Origin: a bacterium
GTDB lineage: Bacteria > Patescibacteriota > Minisyncoccia > Phycocordibacterales > Phycocordibacteraceae
Reading direction: 5' to 3'
Assembly: GCA_030651285.1 (NCBI GenBank)
Contig: JAUSCN010000012.1
Location: 34,218-98,217, forward strand
Length of the DNA stretch: 64,000 bases
The position numbers were made by a program, and so were the translations under genes. This document shows, one piece after another, positions 39,137 through 47,932 of this stretch; within the stretch, counting starts at the first letter, position 1; each line of letters opens with the position of its first letter. Below the pieces are notes generated by a model. That model did no database searches. It had not been told where the DNA came from and saw only the letters and a program-made list of their open reading frames with translations.

Positions 39137-40568
39137 TGTGCGATAGAGCGTCCTCCAAAAGCGCTCTGATTTTATCCAGTGCTTTCTTGGTTTCCTCCTG
39201 CTTGGTGCGATAGGTAGCAAGAAGCTCTTCAGGGGATTCGACCAATTCCTTCGGGGCACGAGGATTTTTAATATCTAGGTTGTAGTTTCTAGCTCTGATC
39301 TCGTCGATAGATACCTTCCACGCCTGTTCGTTTTCTTCACGATTGTTCCACCACTCCTTTTCCGGCGCGAACTCATCAACGCTCATAGGGTTCGTCATCG
39401 AGTAGGCCTTCTGTCCTTTCGGTAGCGGGTGCTCGTAGTACCAGATCTCTTTAGTTGGCTCGCCTTTGGTAAAGAAAAGAAGATTTGTGGCAATACTGGT
39501 GTAAGGAGCAAAAACGCTCTTGGGCAAACGAACGATGGTATGCAAATTGCACTCCTCGAGGAGCATCTTTTTGAGTGCGGTTTTCATTCCTTCGCCAAAA
39601 AGGGTGCCGTCGGGTAGAACAACTCCGCAGCGTCCGTACTTCTTGAGCAATCGTACGATAAGCACGAGAAAGAGATCTGCTGTCTCTCGCGTTTGAAACT
39701 CGGTTGGGAAGTTCTTCTCAACACCCGGCTCCTCTGTGCCGCCGAAGGGAGGGTTGGTAACTATGCAGTCGATGCGATCGGCATCTGTGTAGTCGCGCAG
39801 CGGCTTCTCGAGCATATTGCCGCGACGCATTGTGACTGGCTCCTCAATGCCGTGGAGCATCATATTCGTGATAAGGAGCATATACGGGAGCGGCTTCTTC
39901 TCCACGCCGTGAATGCTTTGCTGTATTTTCGCTTCGTCTTTGACGGTCTTTACTTGTTTACGGAGGTGCTCAAGCGAGTTTACGAGGAATCCGCCGGTGC
40001 CGGCTGCCGGGTCAAACACCGATTCGCCAACCTTCGGGTCAATCATCTCAACAATGAATTGGGTAACGGCGCGAGGCGTATATAGCTCGCCGTAGTTCTT
40101 TGCGCTCTGAAGGCTCTTAAGAAGGCGCTCATAGACCTCGTTGAAAGCGTGCCGATCCTTTGAGGTATTGAAGTCGATCTCATTCACTTTGTTGATGACC
40201 TGCTTCAGTAGCGTTCCTTTGCGCATAAAGTTGTTCACGTCTTGGAACGCCATACGCGTAAGCTCTGTACGCTGATTACCATTAGTCGGTAGTGCACGCA
40301 GAGCAGGAATTAGGTCTCCGTTTACGAAAGCAACCAACTGCTCACCGGTCAGCCCATCAAGCGGAGCGGCCCACGTGCGCCACTGATACTCTTTCGGCAG
40401 TGTTGGCGTATATTTTTCCTTCCGTATCTCCAGAGCCCTATCTTCGTCATCGAGGATTTTCAGATAGATGAGCCAGACGAGCTGCGAAAGGCGCTGCGCA
40501 TCTCCATCTACGCCGATGTCTTGGCGCATTATGTCCTGTATGGCTTTGATAGTGGCGGGAGTAAACAT
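39123..40568 (-). CDS. hsdM: Type I DNA methyltransferase subunit HsdM
   Basis: 481 residues. The N-terminal helical domain (IKAIQDIMRQDIGVDGDAQR) is followed by SAM motif I VFDPAAGTGGFLVNSL and the N6-adenine catalytic motif IVTNPPFGG. The C-terminal coiled coil (TYRTKQEETKKALDKIRALL) docks HsdS. It methylates adenine in the site chosen by HsdS. It lies 3 nt downstream of hsdR and overlaps hsdS, forming one operon. Confidence 0.95.
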   Translation of the reverse strand: MFTPATIKAIQDIMRQDIGVDGDAQRLSQLVWLIYLKILDDEDRALEIRKEKYTPTLPKEYQWRTWAAPLDGLTGEQLVAFVNGDLIPALRALPTNGNQRTELTRMAFQDVNNFMRKGTLLKQVINKVNEIDFNTSKDRHAFNEVYERLLKSLQSAKNYGELYTPRAVTQFIVEMIDPKVGESVFDPAAGTGGFLVNSLEHLRKQVKTVKDEAKIQQSIHGVEKKPLPYMLLITNMMLHGIEEPVTMRRGNMLEKPLRDYTDADRIDCIVTNPPFGGTEEPGVEKNFPTEFQTRETADLFLVLIVRLLKKYGRCGVVLPDGTLFGEGMKTALKKMLLEECNLHTIVRLPKSVFAPYTSIATNLLFFTKGEPTKEIWYYEHPLPKGQKAYSMTNPMSVDEFAPEKEWWNNREENEQAWKVSIDEIRARNYNLDIKNPRAPKELVESPEELLATYRTKQEETKKALDKIRALLEDALSHNGTK

Positions 40569-40571
40569 ACG

Positions 40572-42992
40572 TTAGACGGTATAGACATTATCGAGGAGCT
40601 CATCAAGCATCTGGAGATATTCATCCTTACCGCCAAAAAGGGAGACGAGTTCGTAATCCGTTCCGAGAGAACGAATCGGCTCGAGAGTAAGAACACGCAC
40701 GCTTTCAATATCCTTGAGCCCGACATCAGCATATTTATCGAGCAACGCTTCAATGACTTCGCGCGCCTTACCGTTGTACTTGTTGAGGTAGTTAGAGCGC
40801 CGGACCGCCTCCACTCGCTCGCTCTTTTTCACCATCTTCTTGTCATAGGCGACGTGCATAATGAGGTCGAACAGATCGAACTCACCACCTACTTGTTTCT
40901 GGAGCTCCTCAAGGGGGATTCCCGTGGCGTCGAGCTGGTCGATGATAGCTTGCCTGCGTTCGGCGGACTGCCAAGCCGTAAAGAAGCTCTCGAGGGTCGG
41001 ATAATGATTGAGAATATTCTTGCGCGTGAAGTCGGTCAGGGATTCGGTTATGAGCTTGCCGTCGGCACCCAAATACTGCACTTGTTCCTTTACTATGGCA
41101 TAGGGAACGCCGCTTATCGTATATACCGGCGGCCGCCCGATAGGACCTCCTTCTCCGGGACCTGTGATGATCACGTCCACGAGCTCGTCTTCCTTTTCTT
41201 TCACTTCGATTGGCTCATCTGTCGGATCTAGCTCTTTCAACACACAGTCGATGTCGTCGTTCTCTCCCACTTCAAACACGCGCTCAGGCACTCCATCGAA
41301 TCCGGGGTCAGCAAAAAGTTTCGTTACGCCCTGAAAATCCATTACCGTAAACCACATTTTGCCTTTGTCCTCGCGTACGCGAGTGCCGCGGCCGATGATC
41401 TGCTTAAACTCGGTCATACTCTCGATCGGCTTGTCCAAGACGACGAGCTTGCAGGTTTGTGCATCCACTCCGGTCGAGAGAAGCTGCGAGGTCGTTGCGA
41501 TTGTAGGGAAGCGTTCTTCCGGGTCGATGAAGCGGTCAAGCTGATTCTTACCCTCCTCGTCGTCTCCGGTGATGCGCATCACGTAGCGCACGTTTTCTCG
41601 CGCGCGGTCGCCGCCCGCGTTCACGAGCGCCGAGCGCATTCGTTCGGCGTGTTCAGTCGTGCGGCAGAAAACGATAGTCTTTGCGAATGGGTCGTCGATT
41701 GCGTCCAAGTACTCTATTATCTTTTTGGCTACTAGCTCATCGCGTTGAGGGAAAATTACCGACTTGTTTACATCACGGAGCTCATAAATGCGGTCCTCTA
41801 CGGCGTTCCCCTTGTCGTCCAGCGTTCCCGGCGAGGGACGCCATCCAGTAATGTCGTTATCAAGAAGCACGCGAAGCACCTTATAAGGCGCGAGGAATCC
41901 ATCATCTATTCCTTGTTTCAATGAGTATGTGTAAATGGAATCGCCGAAATAATGGGTGGTACTGGTATCGCTCGTTTCTTTGGGGGTCGCGGTAAGACCG
42001 AGGTGAGCTGCACTGGTGAAGTGTTCAAGCACTTCGTGCCACTCACTATCAAGCGAAGCGCTACCGCGATGGCACTCATCTATGATAATGAGGTCGAAGA
42101 AGTCGGCTGGTAGTCTCTTATAGAGCTTGTCCGGTTCGGTCGGACCGCTCATAGCCTGATACAGACCAAGGAATATCTGATGCGACATCAGTTTGCCGAG
42201 ATCATCGAAGTCGGAGCGAGATACTTTTGTTAGCGCTTCGCCAAAATGCTTCAAGTCGTTTATACGAGCCTGATCGACAAGGATGTTGCGATCTGCGAGA
42301 AAAAGGACGCGCTTTGCGTTTCCTGATTTCCACAAGCGCCACATAATCTGGGCCGCTGTGTATGTCTTACCCGTACCTGTGGCCATAACGAGCAGAAGGC
42401 GTCTGCCGCCACGCGCGAAAGCTTCAACAGCTCGGTCAACGGCGATGCGCTGGTAGTAGCGAGCAAGTTTTAACCCGTCGCCGTAGTATTCAGTCTCGAT
42501 GGCCGAACGTACGGCCGCATTATCGCCCTTCCACGCTAAGTATCGCGCGTGAAGTTCTGTCGGTGATGGGAAGGCATCAAGGTCGAGCTTCTGTTCGGTC
42601 ACGGTAGATTGCCCTGTGCGATCGTGAAAGAGGAATCCGTCGCCGTTCGTTGAAAATACAAAAGGTACATCAAGTGCCTCGGCATAACCAAGCGCTTGCT
42701 GCATACCCGCGCCGAGCGGTTTGCCGATGTGCTTCGCCTCCACTACGGCGAGCGGCATATTTGGTCGATGCTCCAACAGGAAATCAACCTTCTTCCGGTC
42801 CCCGCGTTTCACCGTCTTTCCGCTCACGTGGATACGTCCCTCTGTGTAGGCATACTCTTCCCGAATCTGTGTTTCAGCCCACCCCGCACGTACAATCGCT
42901 GGCCGTATCAGGCGATTTCGTGTTTCCTCCTCGTTTGCGGGTTCTGTGGGCAAGATAGTCCGTATTTTCCCACATTTTTCGTCTTCATTCAA
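40572..42992 (-). CDS. hsdR: Type I restriction subunit HsdR
   Basis: 806 residues. The N-terminal PD-(D/E)xK nuclease is in KKVDFLLEHRPNMPLAVVEAKH, read in parts (Asp and E-x-K). The SF2 motor has Walker A MATGTGKTYTA, motif II DECHRG, motif III LTATPKET and motif VI IIGRGTRVR. The C-terminal EcoEI-type assembly domain follows. It translocates DNA and cuts far from unmethylated sites. First gene of the hsdRMS operon, reading toward Gabija. Confidence 0.95.
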   Translation of the reverse strand: MNEDEKCGKIRTILPTEPANEEETRNRLIRPAIVRAGWAETQIREEYAYTEGRIHVSGKTVKRGDRKKVDFLLEHRPNMPLAVVEAKHIGKPLGAGMQQALGYAEALDVPFVFSTNGDGFLFHDRTGQSTVTEQKLDLDAFPSPTELHARYLAWKGDNAAVRSAIETEYYGDGLKLARYYQRIAVDRAVEAFARGGRRLLLVMATGTGKTYTAAQIMWRLWKSGNAKRVLFLADRNILVDQARINDLKHFGEALTKVSRSDFDDLGKLMSHQIFLGLYQAMSGPTEPDKLYKRLPADFFDLIIIDECHRGSASLDSEWHEVLEHFTSAAHLGLTATPKETSDTSTTHYFGDSIYTYSLKQGIDDGFLAPYKVLRVLLDNDITGWRPSPGTLDDKGNAVEDRIYELRDVNKSVIFPQRDELVAKKIIEYLDAIDDPFAKTIVFCRTTEHAERMRSALVNAGGDRARENVRYVMRITGDDEEGKNQLDRFIDPEERFPTIATTSQLLSTGVDAQTCKLVVLDKPIESMTEFKQIIGRGTRVREDKGKMWFTVMDFQGVTKLFADPGFDGVPERVFEVGENDDIDCVLKELDPTDEPIEVKEKEDELVDVIITGPGEGGPIGRPPVYTISGVPYAIVKEQVQYLGADGKLITESLTDFTRKNILNHYPTLESFFTAWQSAERRQAIIDQLDATGIPLEELQKQVGGEFDLFDLIMHVAYDKKMVKKSERVEAVRRSNYLNKYNGKAREVIEALLDKYADVGLKDIESVRVLTLEPIRSLGTDYELVSLFGGKDEYLQMLDELLDNVYTV

Positions 42993-43048
42993 TGCTAATA
43001 AAAGCGTGCCCGAAATATGCTATGCAGCGATTCTGACATCCCTAATCA

Positions 43049-43058
43049 CGCGGAGCCA
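43049..43058 (+). other. Right attachment site: displaced tRNA-Asn 3' end with CCA
   Basis: CGCGGAGCCA equals the tRNA-Asn 3' acceptor strand (CGCGGA), discriminator G and CCA. The left copy of the tRNA lacks CCA, whereas tRNA-Glu in the same window has it. So the original 3' end appears to have been pushed 14.2 kb away by integration. The rho-independent terminator 47 nt further on would then be the tRNA's own. Confidence 0.65.
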
Positions 43059-43082
43059 GTTAGTATGAAGCCCAAAATTCGG

Positions 43083-43139
43083 CTCGCGCGAAGCGCGAGT
43101 GAGTAAAACAAAAGAGCCCTCTTCGGGCTCTTTTGTTTT
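43083..43139 (+). terminator. Tandem hairpins, second is a strong terminator
   Basis: First hairpin CTCGCGC-GAA-GCGCGAG (43083-43099). The second is a 15-bp perfect stem, 43105-43119 with 43125-43139, ending in a T-run. Probably the original terminator of tRNA-Asn. Confidence 0.8.
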
Positions 43140-43190
43140 CGAGCGAGACTCCGTAAAGAAAGCGCGCAATCAATGCTTACTCGTGGAGCC

Positions 43191-43225
43191 AAAAGCAACA
43201 CCCCTTTCAGGGGGTGTTGCTTTTT
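43191..43225 (-). terminator. Terminator after the FN3 protein gene
   Basis: GCAACACCCC / GGGGTGTTGC, 10-bp stem with T-runs on both strands. Confidence 0.8.
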
Positions 43226-43240
43226 GTATGTTCGTCTGAC

Positions 43241-44344
43241 TTACTTAGTCTTGAATTTCACAATGTCACCGCTTGTCGTGCCCTGACTGTTCATCGCTAC
43301 TACGCGATACCAATAGTTCGTGTTGGGTTCAAGACCTGACAGATCATTCGAGACGTTTGTCTGGTTCGCTGCCACGCTCACAATCACTTTGTGTGTGGTA
43401 CTTCCAAGAAGACTACCAAGTGAGGAATCGGTATCATACTCGAACCAGTAGCTTGTGCTGGCACCATTTGGATTCACGTTACCGTGCAACGTTGCAGTAG
43501 TACTTGCGAGGTTTGTTGCCGCTGCAGTGTCCGCTGATGGTGCCGACATAGCAGCTGGACCGCTTGTCGTGAAGGAAAGCAGTGCGCCGCTCACGGTGCC
43601 GAACTGATTCTGTGCGTTCATACGGAAGTAATATTTTGTTGCTGGAAGGAGATTTGAGATGGTCACGGACTCATTCACTGATGCGGTACCCGCTCCCGCA
43701 GAATAGAATGTGGTCATGTTACCAAGAGCACTTGAGAAGCCGTACTCGAACCAGTACGAAGTATCGGATCCGTTCGGGGTTACATGTCCGGACAGAGTAG
43801 CACTTGTGCGCAGTATCGACGTTGCTGCATCCGTACGCGTTGCTGGTGCTGAACCTATTAGTGGAGGATTATTGTTTGTGATGAAGCTTAATGTGACACC
43901 CTGGATGGTGCCGAAGTCGTTCTGTGCAACTAGGCGATACGAGTAGTTTGTATTTGCAGAGAGTCCGGTAATAAAGGCCGGAGCGCTGATACTTACGAAA
44001 CCAGAGCCAAGGGCCTGCGAAAGAGTACGAGTTCCGAGCGAAGAAGTTCTGCCGTATTCATACCAATACGTCGATTGAGACCCATTGGGTACGACCTTCC
44101 CAGTCATAACCGCCGAAGAGTTTGATGCAACAACGAGCGTTCCTGTTGTAACGATAGGAGCTGAAGCAGTGGGATTTACTGCAAAAGATGTCGTATCTAT
44201 GGGAGTGGTGACCGCATTATTTAGAGTAGAAAGAGTCGTGGTGGCGGTACCTGGACTCAATCTGCCCGACGCAAACAGCCACACGCCGCCGCCGCCAACG
44301 ATGATAATCGCTGCAACAATGCCGATAAGTAAGTTTTGGTTCAT
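43241..44344 (-). CDS. Membrane-anchored surface protein with three fibronectin-type III-like repeats
   Basis: 367 residues. An N-terminal helix (LIGIVAAIIIVGGGGVWLFA) anchors a Ser/Thr-rich linker. Three repeats follow, each with the pattern G-x-V-x-PNG-(S/A)-x-(S/T)YW(Y/F)EYG, then NYSYRLVAQN or YFRMNAQN or YWYRVVAMN, then FGT or QGTTSG. These lie at about residues 85-160, 175-260 and 280-365. Such domains mediate adhesion in CPR, where contact with host cells matters; the ligand is unknown. Single gene with its own terminator. Confidence 0.8.
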   Translation of the reverse strand: MNQNLLIGIVAAIIIVGGGGVWLFASGRLSPGTATTTLSTLNNAVTTPIDTTSFAVNPTASAPIVTTGTLVVASNSSAVMTGKVVPNGSQSTYWYEYGRTSSLGTRTLSQALGSGFVSISAPAFITGLSANTNYSYRLVAQNDFGTIQGVTLSFITNNNPPLIGSAPATRTDAATSILRTSATLSGHVTPNGSDTSYWFEYGFSSALGNMTTFYSAGAGTASVNESVTISNLLPATKYYFRMNAQNQFGTVSGALLSFTTSGPAAMSAPSADTAAATNLASTTATLHGNVNPNGASTSYWFEYDTDSSLGSLLGSTTHKVIVSVAANQTNVSNDLSGLEPNTNYWYRVVAMNSQGTTSGDIVKFKTK

Positions 44345-44590
44345 AGGTAGAAATACAAGTAATAATAAGTAGTGAGGTATCTACCTTCTAAGCCGAACTC
44401 TGCAGAACTTCATTACAGTAATGAAACAACTCGAACATCCTCTACTAACCACCATCGGAGACGGCTTTTCTTTTACACAAACTCAAACGTACTGGACTCT
44501 TTCGTTTTCGAGCGGAGCGAACGTCTAAAAACTCTACTTACCCACGAGCAAAAAGTAGCAACCTCTATCCTTCCATACTAGTTATCTTAA

Positions 44591-44782
44591 GTGATGACTG
44601 AGTACATAACATTGAGATTATTCTGGGCGATGATGCTGTCGTGCGCAATGTCGGCACTAACTATCATCTGGATAGGCAACGTTATTCCAGAGAAGCTTAT
44701 CCCTACTTTCTTTATCTTAGGTTTTGCGAGCTTCCTAATCTGGGCACCCCTCATTGCCTATCGTTTCTTACAGAAACCCTGA
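44591..44782 (+). CDS. Small two-helix membrane protein (63 aa)
   Basis: Two hydrophobic segments (LFWAMMLSCAMSALTIIWIG and TFFILGFASFLIWAPLIAYRF) separated by a short NVIPEKLIP loop. No family recognised. The preceding 250 bp after the FN3 gene hold only a possible 35-codon frame at 44419 that I do not support. Confidence 0.5.
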   Translation: MMTEYITLRLFWAMMLSCAMSALTIIWIGNVIPEKLIPTFFILGFASFLIWAPLIAYRFLQKP

Positions 44783-44892
44783 GAGTTCGCCGGTGCGCGC
44801 ATCATCCACTAACAGTAATTGTCCGCAGAATTCAGGTATGTTCTAATATTGCCAGAAAAGTTCCTACGCAATTCTCAGCATGGGAGGACCCA

Positions 44893-45168
44893 ATGATCAC
44901 TCTTCCTGAAGTTCTCGAGTGCTGCACATCGCATTGGAAAGACCACGATTCTATCGCCAGAGAGTTCGACAAGCGGTATCCACCGCACTGGTATTCACTC
45001 AGCAGACACGTAAAACTACTGTTATGGCCAGACTCCCCATCCATCAACCTTCGTTTCATGCTTAAACTCTTAGTTGATCATGGACGTCTTGCGTGCAGGA
45101 AAGAGAACGGCACAAAAAATGACGCTGTTCGCACAATCTCGCGATACTTGTATCAACTAAAGACTTAG
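44893..45168 (+). CDS. Hypothetical protein (91 aa) with strong ribosome-binding site
   Basis: Starts at ATG 44893, 7 nt after GGGAGG. Reads MITLPEVLECCTSHWKDHDS, IAREFDKRYPPHWYSLSRHV, LRFMLKLLVDHGRLACRKEN and RTISRYLYQLKT. The helical pattern with a C-terminal basic part could be a small helix-turn-helix domain, but I cannot name a family. A good terminator follows. Stand-alone accessory gene. Confidence 0.6.
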   Translation: MITLPEVLECCTSHWKDHDSIAREFDKRYPPHWYSLSRHVKLLLWPDSPSINLRFMLKLLVDHGRLACRKENGTKNDAVRTISRYLYQLKT

Positions 45169-45178
45169 GCCCACGGAA

Positions 45179-45213
45179 ACCCACGCATTTCTCGTGGGCT
45201 TTTCGTTATCACA
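45179..45213 (+). terminator. Terminator after the 91-aa gene
   Basis: GCCCACG / CGTGGGC stem with TTTT tail; a second CCCACG nearby offers an alternative pairing. Confidence 0.65.
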
Positions 45214-45217
45214 AAAA

Positions 45218-45352
45218 CTAGGTGAGAAGCCGTACGAGGAGCACAATGAGTGCAATGACCAGCAGTGTATGAACAAGATTTCCTCCTATATTGAAGCTGA
45301 ATCCGAGTAGCCAGAGAATGAGCAGAACTACGATAATTGTGGTCAAAGGCAT
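45218..45352 (-). CDS. Lmo0937 family membrane protein (44 aa)
   Basis: Reads MPLTTIIVVLLILWLLGFSF, NIGGNLVHTLLVIALIVLLV, RLLT. Two helices with the family signature ILWLLG near the start, then a G-x-hydrophobic-HxLLVIA motif. Function of this widespread mini-protein is unknown. It lies 6 nt downstream of the YggT-family gene on the same strand and is probably co-transcribed with it. Confidence 0.75.
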   Translation of the reverse strand: MPLTTIIVVLLILWLLGFSFNIGGNLVHTLLVIALIVLLVRLLT

Positions 45353-45358
45353 GAAGGT

Positions 45359-45718
45359 TTAATTACGTTCCTGTTCTTCTAATTTTGCCGCAGCTTCTGG
45401 CGTCGAAACAGTCTTCCCCATCAAAAACAAATTAATGATCCCGACAGCAATCACCCAATACACGAACATCGCCAAAAGTGTCGTCCACTCAAACACACTG
45501 CCAGACACTTGAGTGACTCTAAAAACAGAAAGAAATGGTGAGACAAATATATAACTTACGTTATATATAAACCCTGAAAACACAGCACTGGGATTTGCTC
45601 CCATCAATTTTAAAACGAGACGGAACGCGAGTAAAATTTCAATGACGCCTAAAATGTACCAGACAATTTGCGTGCCACGATATAGAGGCTTTGTGCTTGC
45701 AGATGTATATGAGTTCAT
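45359..45718 (-). CDS. YggT family membrane protein
   Basis: 119 residues from ATG 45718. Helices include IVWYILGVIEILLAFRLVLK and FEWTTLLAMFVYWVIAVGII. LLAFRLVLKLMGANPSAVFSG fits the YggT core (R and N residues after helix 1), read in parts. Family members are linked loosely to membrane or division functions. Operon with the Lmo0937-like gene. Confidence 0.75.
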   Translation of the reverse strand: MNSYTSASTKPLYRGTQIVWYILGVIEILLAFRLVLKLMGANPSAVFSGFIYNVSYIFVSPFLSVFRVTQVSGSVFEWTTLLAMFVYWVIAVGIINLFLMGKTVSTPEAAAKLEEQERN

Positions 45719-45792
45719 ATATCCAAGAAGCCGAACTCGACCTGAACTCATTACAAATTCAAAAAATGCATACTAAACCATGACTCATGCTG

Positions 45793-46332
45793 TCATTTCT
45801 TTTGAACATGCACCTGCCCATACAAATGCCTAATTTTTGCCAGACCACGATGCACTTGCACGGCTATGACATTCTTCGACTGTCCGGTTATCAAGGAAAT
45901 TTCTTTGAGCGAAAGGCCTTGGACGTATCGCAAGTGCAAAACTTTTTTATATCGCTCCGGAAGTTGTTCAAGTAACAGGAGCGCCGTCCTTGAATCTCCC
46001 ATGTCGGAGGATGACTCGGGACCGTTCGCTCGCGGAGCAAAACCCTTTTCAAGCAGACCGTCGAGCGATATCGTTTTACGCTTTCGGTATTCATCTACAA
46101 TAAGATTGTTGAGAATGTGGTACAGAAACGCTTTTGCGAGATCGATCTTCCCTCCTCGTATAAGATACCTCCAGGTTTTCAAAAAAGTATCCTGGACTAG
46201 GTCTTCACTTCGATCGCGGTCATGGAGCTTAAAAAAGGCATATTTTTTAAGGCCTTTTTCATTATCATGATAGGCATTAGTCAGCACATCTTCTTTGCTG
46301 TCCCTATCTTTCTTGTTCTCAGATGGGGTCAT
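45793..46332 (-). CDS. ECF-type RNA polymerase sigma factor
   Basis: 179 residues from ATG 46332. Region 2 has YAFFKLHDRDRSEDLVQDTF and LKTWRYL, with AFLYHILNNLIVDEYRKRK continuing the region 2.4 type helix. Region 4 is LEQLPERYKKVLHLRYVQGL and SLKEISLITGQSKNVIAVQV, a clear helix-turn-helix. It directs RNA polymerase to a special promoter set. No anti-sigma gene is adjacent; instead a PAS protein gene is divergent, 188 bp away. A longer in-frame start at 46536 overlaps that gene and is unlikely. Confidence 0.88.
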   Translation of the reverse strand: MTPSENKKDRDSKEDVLTNAYHDNEKGLKKYAFFKLHDRDRSEDLVQDTFLKTWRYLIRGGKIDLAKAFLYHILNNLIVDEYRKRKTISLDGLLEKGFAPRANGPESSSDMGDSRTALLLLEQLPERYKKVLHLRYVQGLSLKEISLITGQSKNVIAVQVHRGLAKIRHLYGQVHVQKK

Positions 46333-46519
46333 ACTAGATGGAGCCGAGTTTGGCTGTAAGACTATTACAAGCGCATTACAGAGACGGTGCGCTACCGAGT
46401 GGCCTCCGCTACTATCTCTCGGGAGGTCGTAAGCGAGATTCTTTCCTGCCATTAGCATACTCCGCACTATCCTAAAGTGCGAATTGCAATATTCTGACCA
46501 CTTGTGCGGCTCCACTAGT

Positions 46520-47101
46520 ATGGACACTCCCACCAAAAACTCTGGTCAGCCGCCCAGCATCATCGGCACTGCTACACTCGAACAGCTTTGGTCAGAAAGT
46601 TGGACATACATAAAGTCAGTAGTAGATATCGCACGCGAACCGATTCTTATTCTCGACAAAAACTTAAGTGTACTGGCGGCAAATGAGGCATTCTATCGTA
46701 CCTTTCAAACTGAACCAAAGGATACGGAAGCAAAAAATGTCTACGAGCTGGGCAATGGGCAGTGGAATATTCCAGCACTTAAAAAACTGCTGGAAGAGAT
46801 TTTACCTAAAAACACTTTCTTCAAAGGATTCGAGGTGGAACACACATTCCCTGCCATAGGATATAAAGTAATGCTTCTGAATGGTAGACAGATTCATTTC
46901 ACTGAAAAAACTGCTCGCGAAATCTTCCCCACCACCATACTTCTCGCAATGGAAGACATTACTGAGCTCATGCTCGTCGCTGACAAGCTCACTGGCCACA
47001 CGAGCGATCTCGAATCGAAATTAATCGGGCACACGAAAAACCTAGAGCAGCAAATTAAAGATCTTGAAACACAAGTTCGCAACATCAAGACTAGCGCATA
47101 A
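46520..47101 (+). CDS. PAS-domain sensor protein without kinase
   Basis: 193 residues from ATG 46520. A PAS fold runs from about residue 40: IAREPILILDKNLSVLAANE, FYRTFQTEPKDTEAKNVYEL, then the LLAMEDITELMLVADKLTG end. A C-terminal coiled coil with heptads (LESKLIGHTKNLEQQIKDLE) follows. It has no histidine kinase, GGDEF or DNA-binding part. It resembles the PAS module found in chemotaxis/two-component proteins. It may sense a small ligand and pass the signal by protein contact, perhaps to the divergent sigma factor (inference). Confidence 0.78.
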   Translation: MDTPTKNSGQPPSIIGTATLEQLWSESWTYIKSVVDIAREPILILDKNLSVLAANEAFYRTFQTEPKDTEAKNVYELGNGQWNIPALKKLLEEILPKNTFFKGFEVEHTFPAIGYKVMLLNGRQIHFTEKTAREIFPTTILLAMEDITELMLVADKLTGHTSDLESKLIGHTKNLEQQIKDLETQVRNIKTSA

Positions 47102-47215
47102 TGTTCAACAGCTCTTGTAATACACCCCCGGGTACAACGGCTTTTGTAATAGAGGTCGGACAATGGTCGATTAACTTCCGATGACCTCGTTATTAGCATT
47201 CACTCATATAAACCC

Positions 47216-47917
47216 ATGGAAAAAATACTATCTGTGCGTACGAATATTGCATTTCTAGCTACGTTTCTTGCTCTTTTCCTCATGATATCGCTCGGCATGG
47301 GCGCTTACCAGGCACACGCCGCAACGATATCGACCTCGCTCGACTTCGGTTCGAGAGGCCAGGAAGTCACTGATCTTCAAACCTATCTCGCTGGATATCC
47401 GGCACTCTACCCATCAGGCCTTGTAACGGGATACTTCGGTAGCCTTACTCAGGCAGCCGTACAACGTTTTCAGACAGAACAAGGAATTGTCTCTTCCGGA
47501 TCACCTACAACGACAGGCTACGGGCGCGTAGGTCCCCAGACAATTGCCCGACTCAATACCCTTATGGGAGGCGTCTCCAGCAATGTCTCTTGGGACACTG
47601 TCCCTGTCCAAAGCCCTATCTCGGTTCAGTACACTGGTACGACTGCGACATTCAGCTGGACGACCAATGAGCCGACTCGAGGCCAGGTCTATTGGAGCAC
47701 TACACCTATTCAATCTGACGAGGCAACAGGCCCCAACCAGACTCCGTACGTGAGCGGCACACTTGCACTTGATGCCGGAGGTCTCCAGACGAATCACGTC
47801 GTGACCGTCTCCAACCTTCAGGCAAACACGACATACTACTACCTCGTACGAAGCATCGATAGCGTAGGCAACATCACAATGATCCTACCTAGGAGCTTCG
47901 CAACCGGCAGTTTCTAA
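47216..47917 (+). CDS. Secreted peptidoglycan-binding / fibronectin-type protein
   Basis: 233 residues. Signal peptide at 1-36 (FLALFLMISLGMGAYQAHA, cleavage after AHA). A peptidoglycan-binding domain 1 (SRGQEVTDLQTYLAGYPALY, GYFGSLTQAAVQRFQTEQGI, GRVGPQTIARLN) lies at ~42-120. An FN3-like domain (ATFSWTTNEPTRGQVYWST, NTTYYYLVRSID) lies at ~140-230. It likely attaches to the wall and displays the FN3 domain. Confidence 0.85.
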   Translation: MEKILSVRTNIAFLATFLALFLMISLGMGAYQAHAATISTSLDFGSRGQEVTDLQTYLAGYPALYPSGLVTGYFGSLTQAAVQRFQTEQGIVSSGSPTTTGYGRVGPQTIARLNTLMGGVSSNVSWDTVPVQSPISVQYTGTTATFSWTTNEPTRGQVYWSTTPIQSDEATGPNQTPYVSGTLALDAGGLQTNHVVTVSNLQANTTYYYLVRSIDSVGNITMILPRSFATGSF

Positions 47918-47932
47918 AACTAGTTGGTTGCA

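Larger units (their letters stand above)
28829..43056. mobile_element. 14.2-kb integrative defence element in tRNA-Asn
   Basis: The left edge is the tRNA-Asn 3' end. The right edge (43049-43058) carries CGCGGAGCCA, exactly what the tRNA acceptor end plus discriminator plus CCA would read if uninterrupted. A large serine recombinase sits at the left edge pointing into the tRNA, the classic integrase position. The cargo is Gabija, a type I RM system, a small terminase-like protein, small unknown proteins and inverted-repeat zones. No capsid, conjugation or replication genes are visible, so it may be a satellite or a mobile defence island moved by its own recombinase. Confidence 0.75.

Noticed and set aside
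28829..43056. CRISPR array or cas genes in the defence element
   Set aside because: No direct repeats with regular spacers and no Cas-like protein were seen anywhere in the window.
44419..44526. 35-codon frame (MKQLEHPLLTTIGDG...)
   Set aside because: No ribosome-binding site, no family-like pattern; too short to support.
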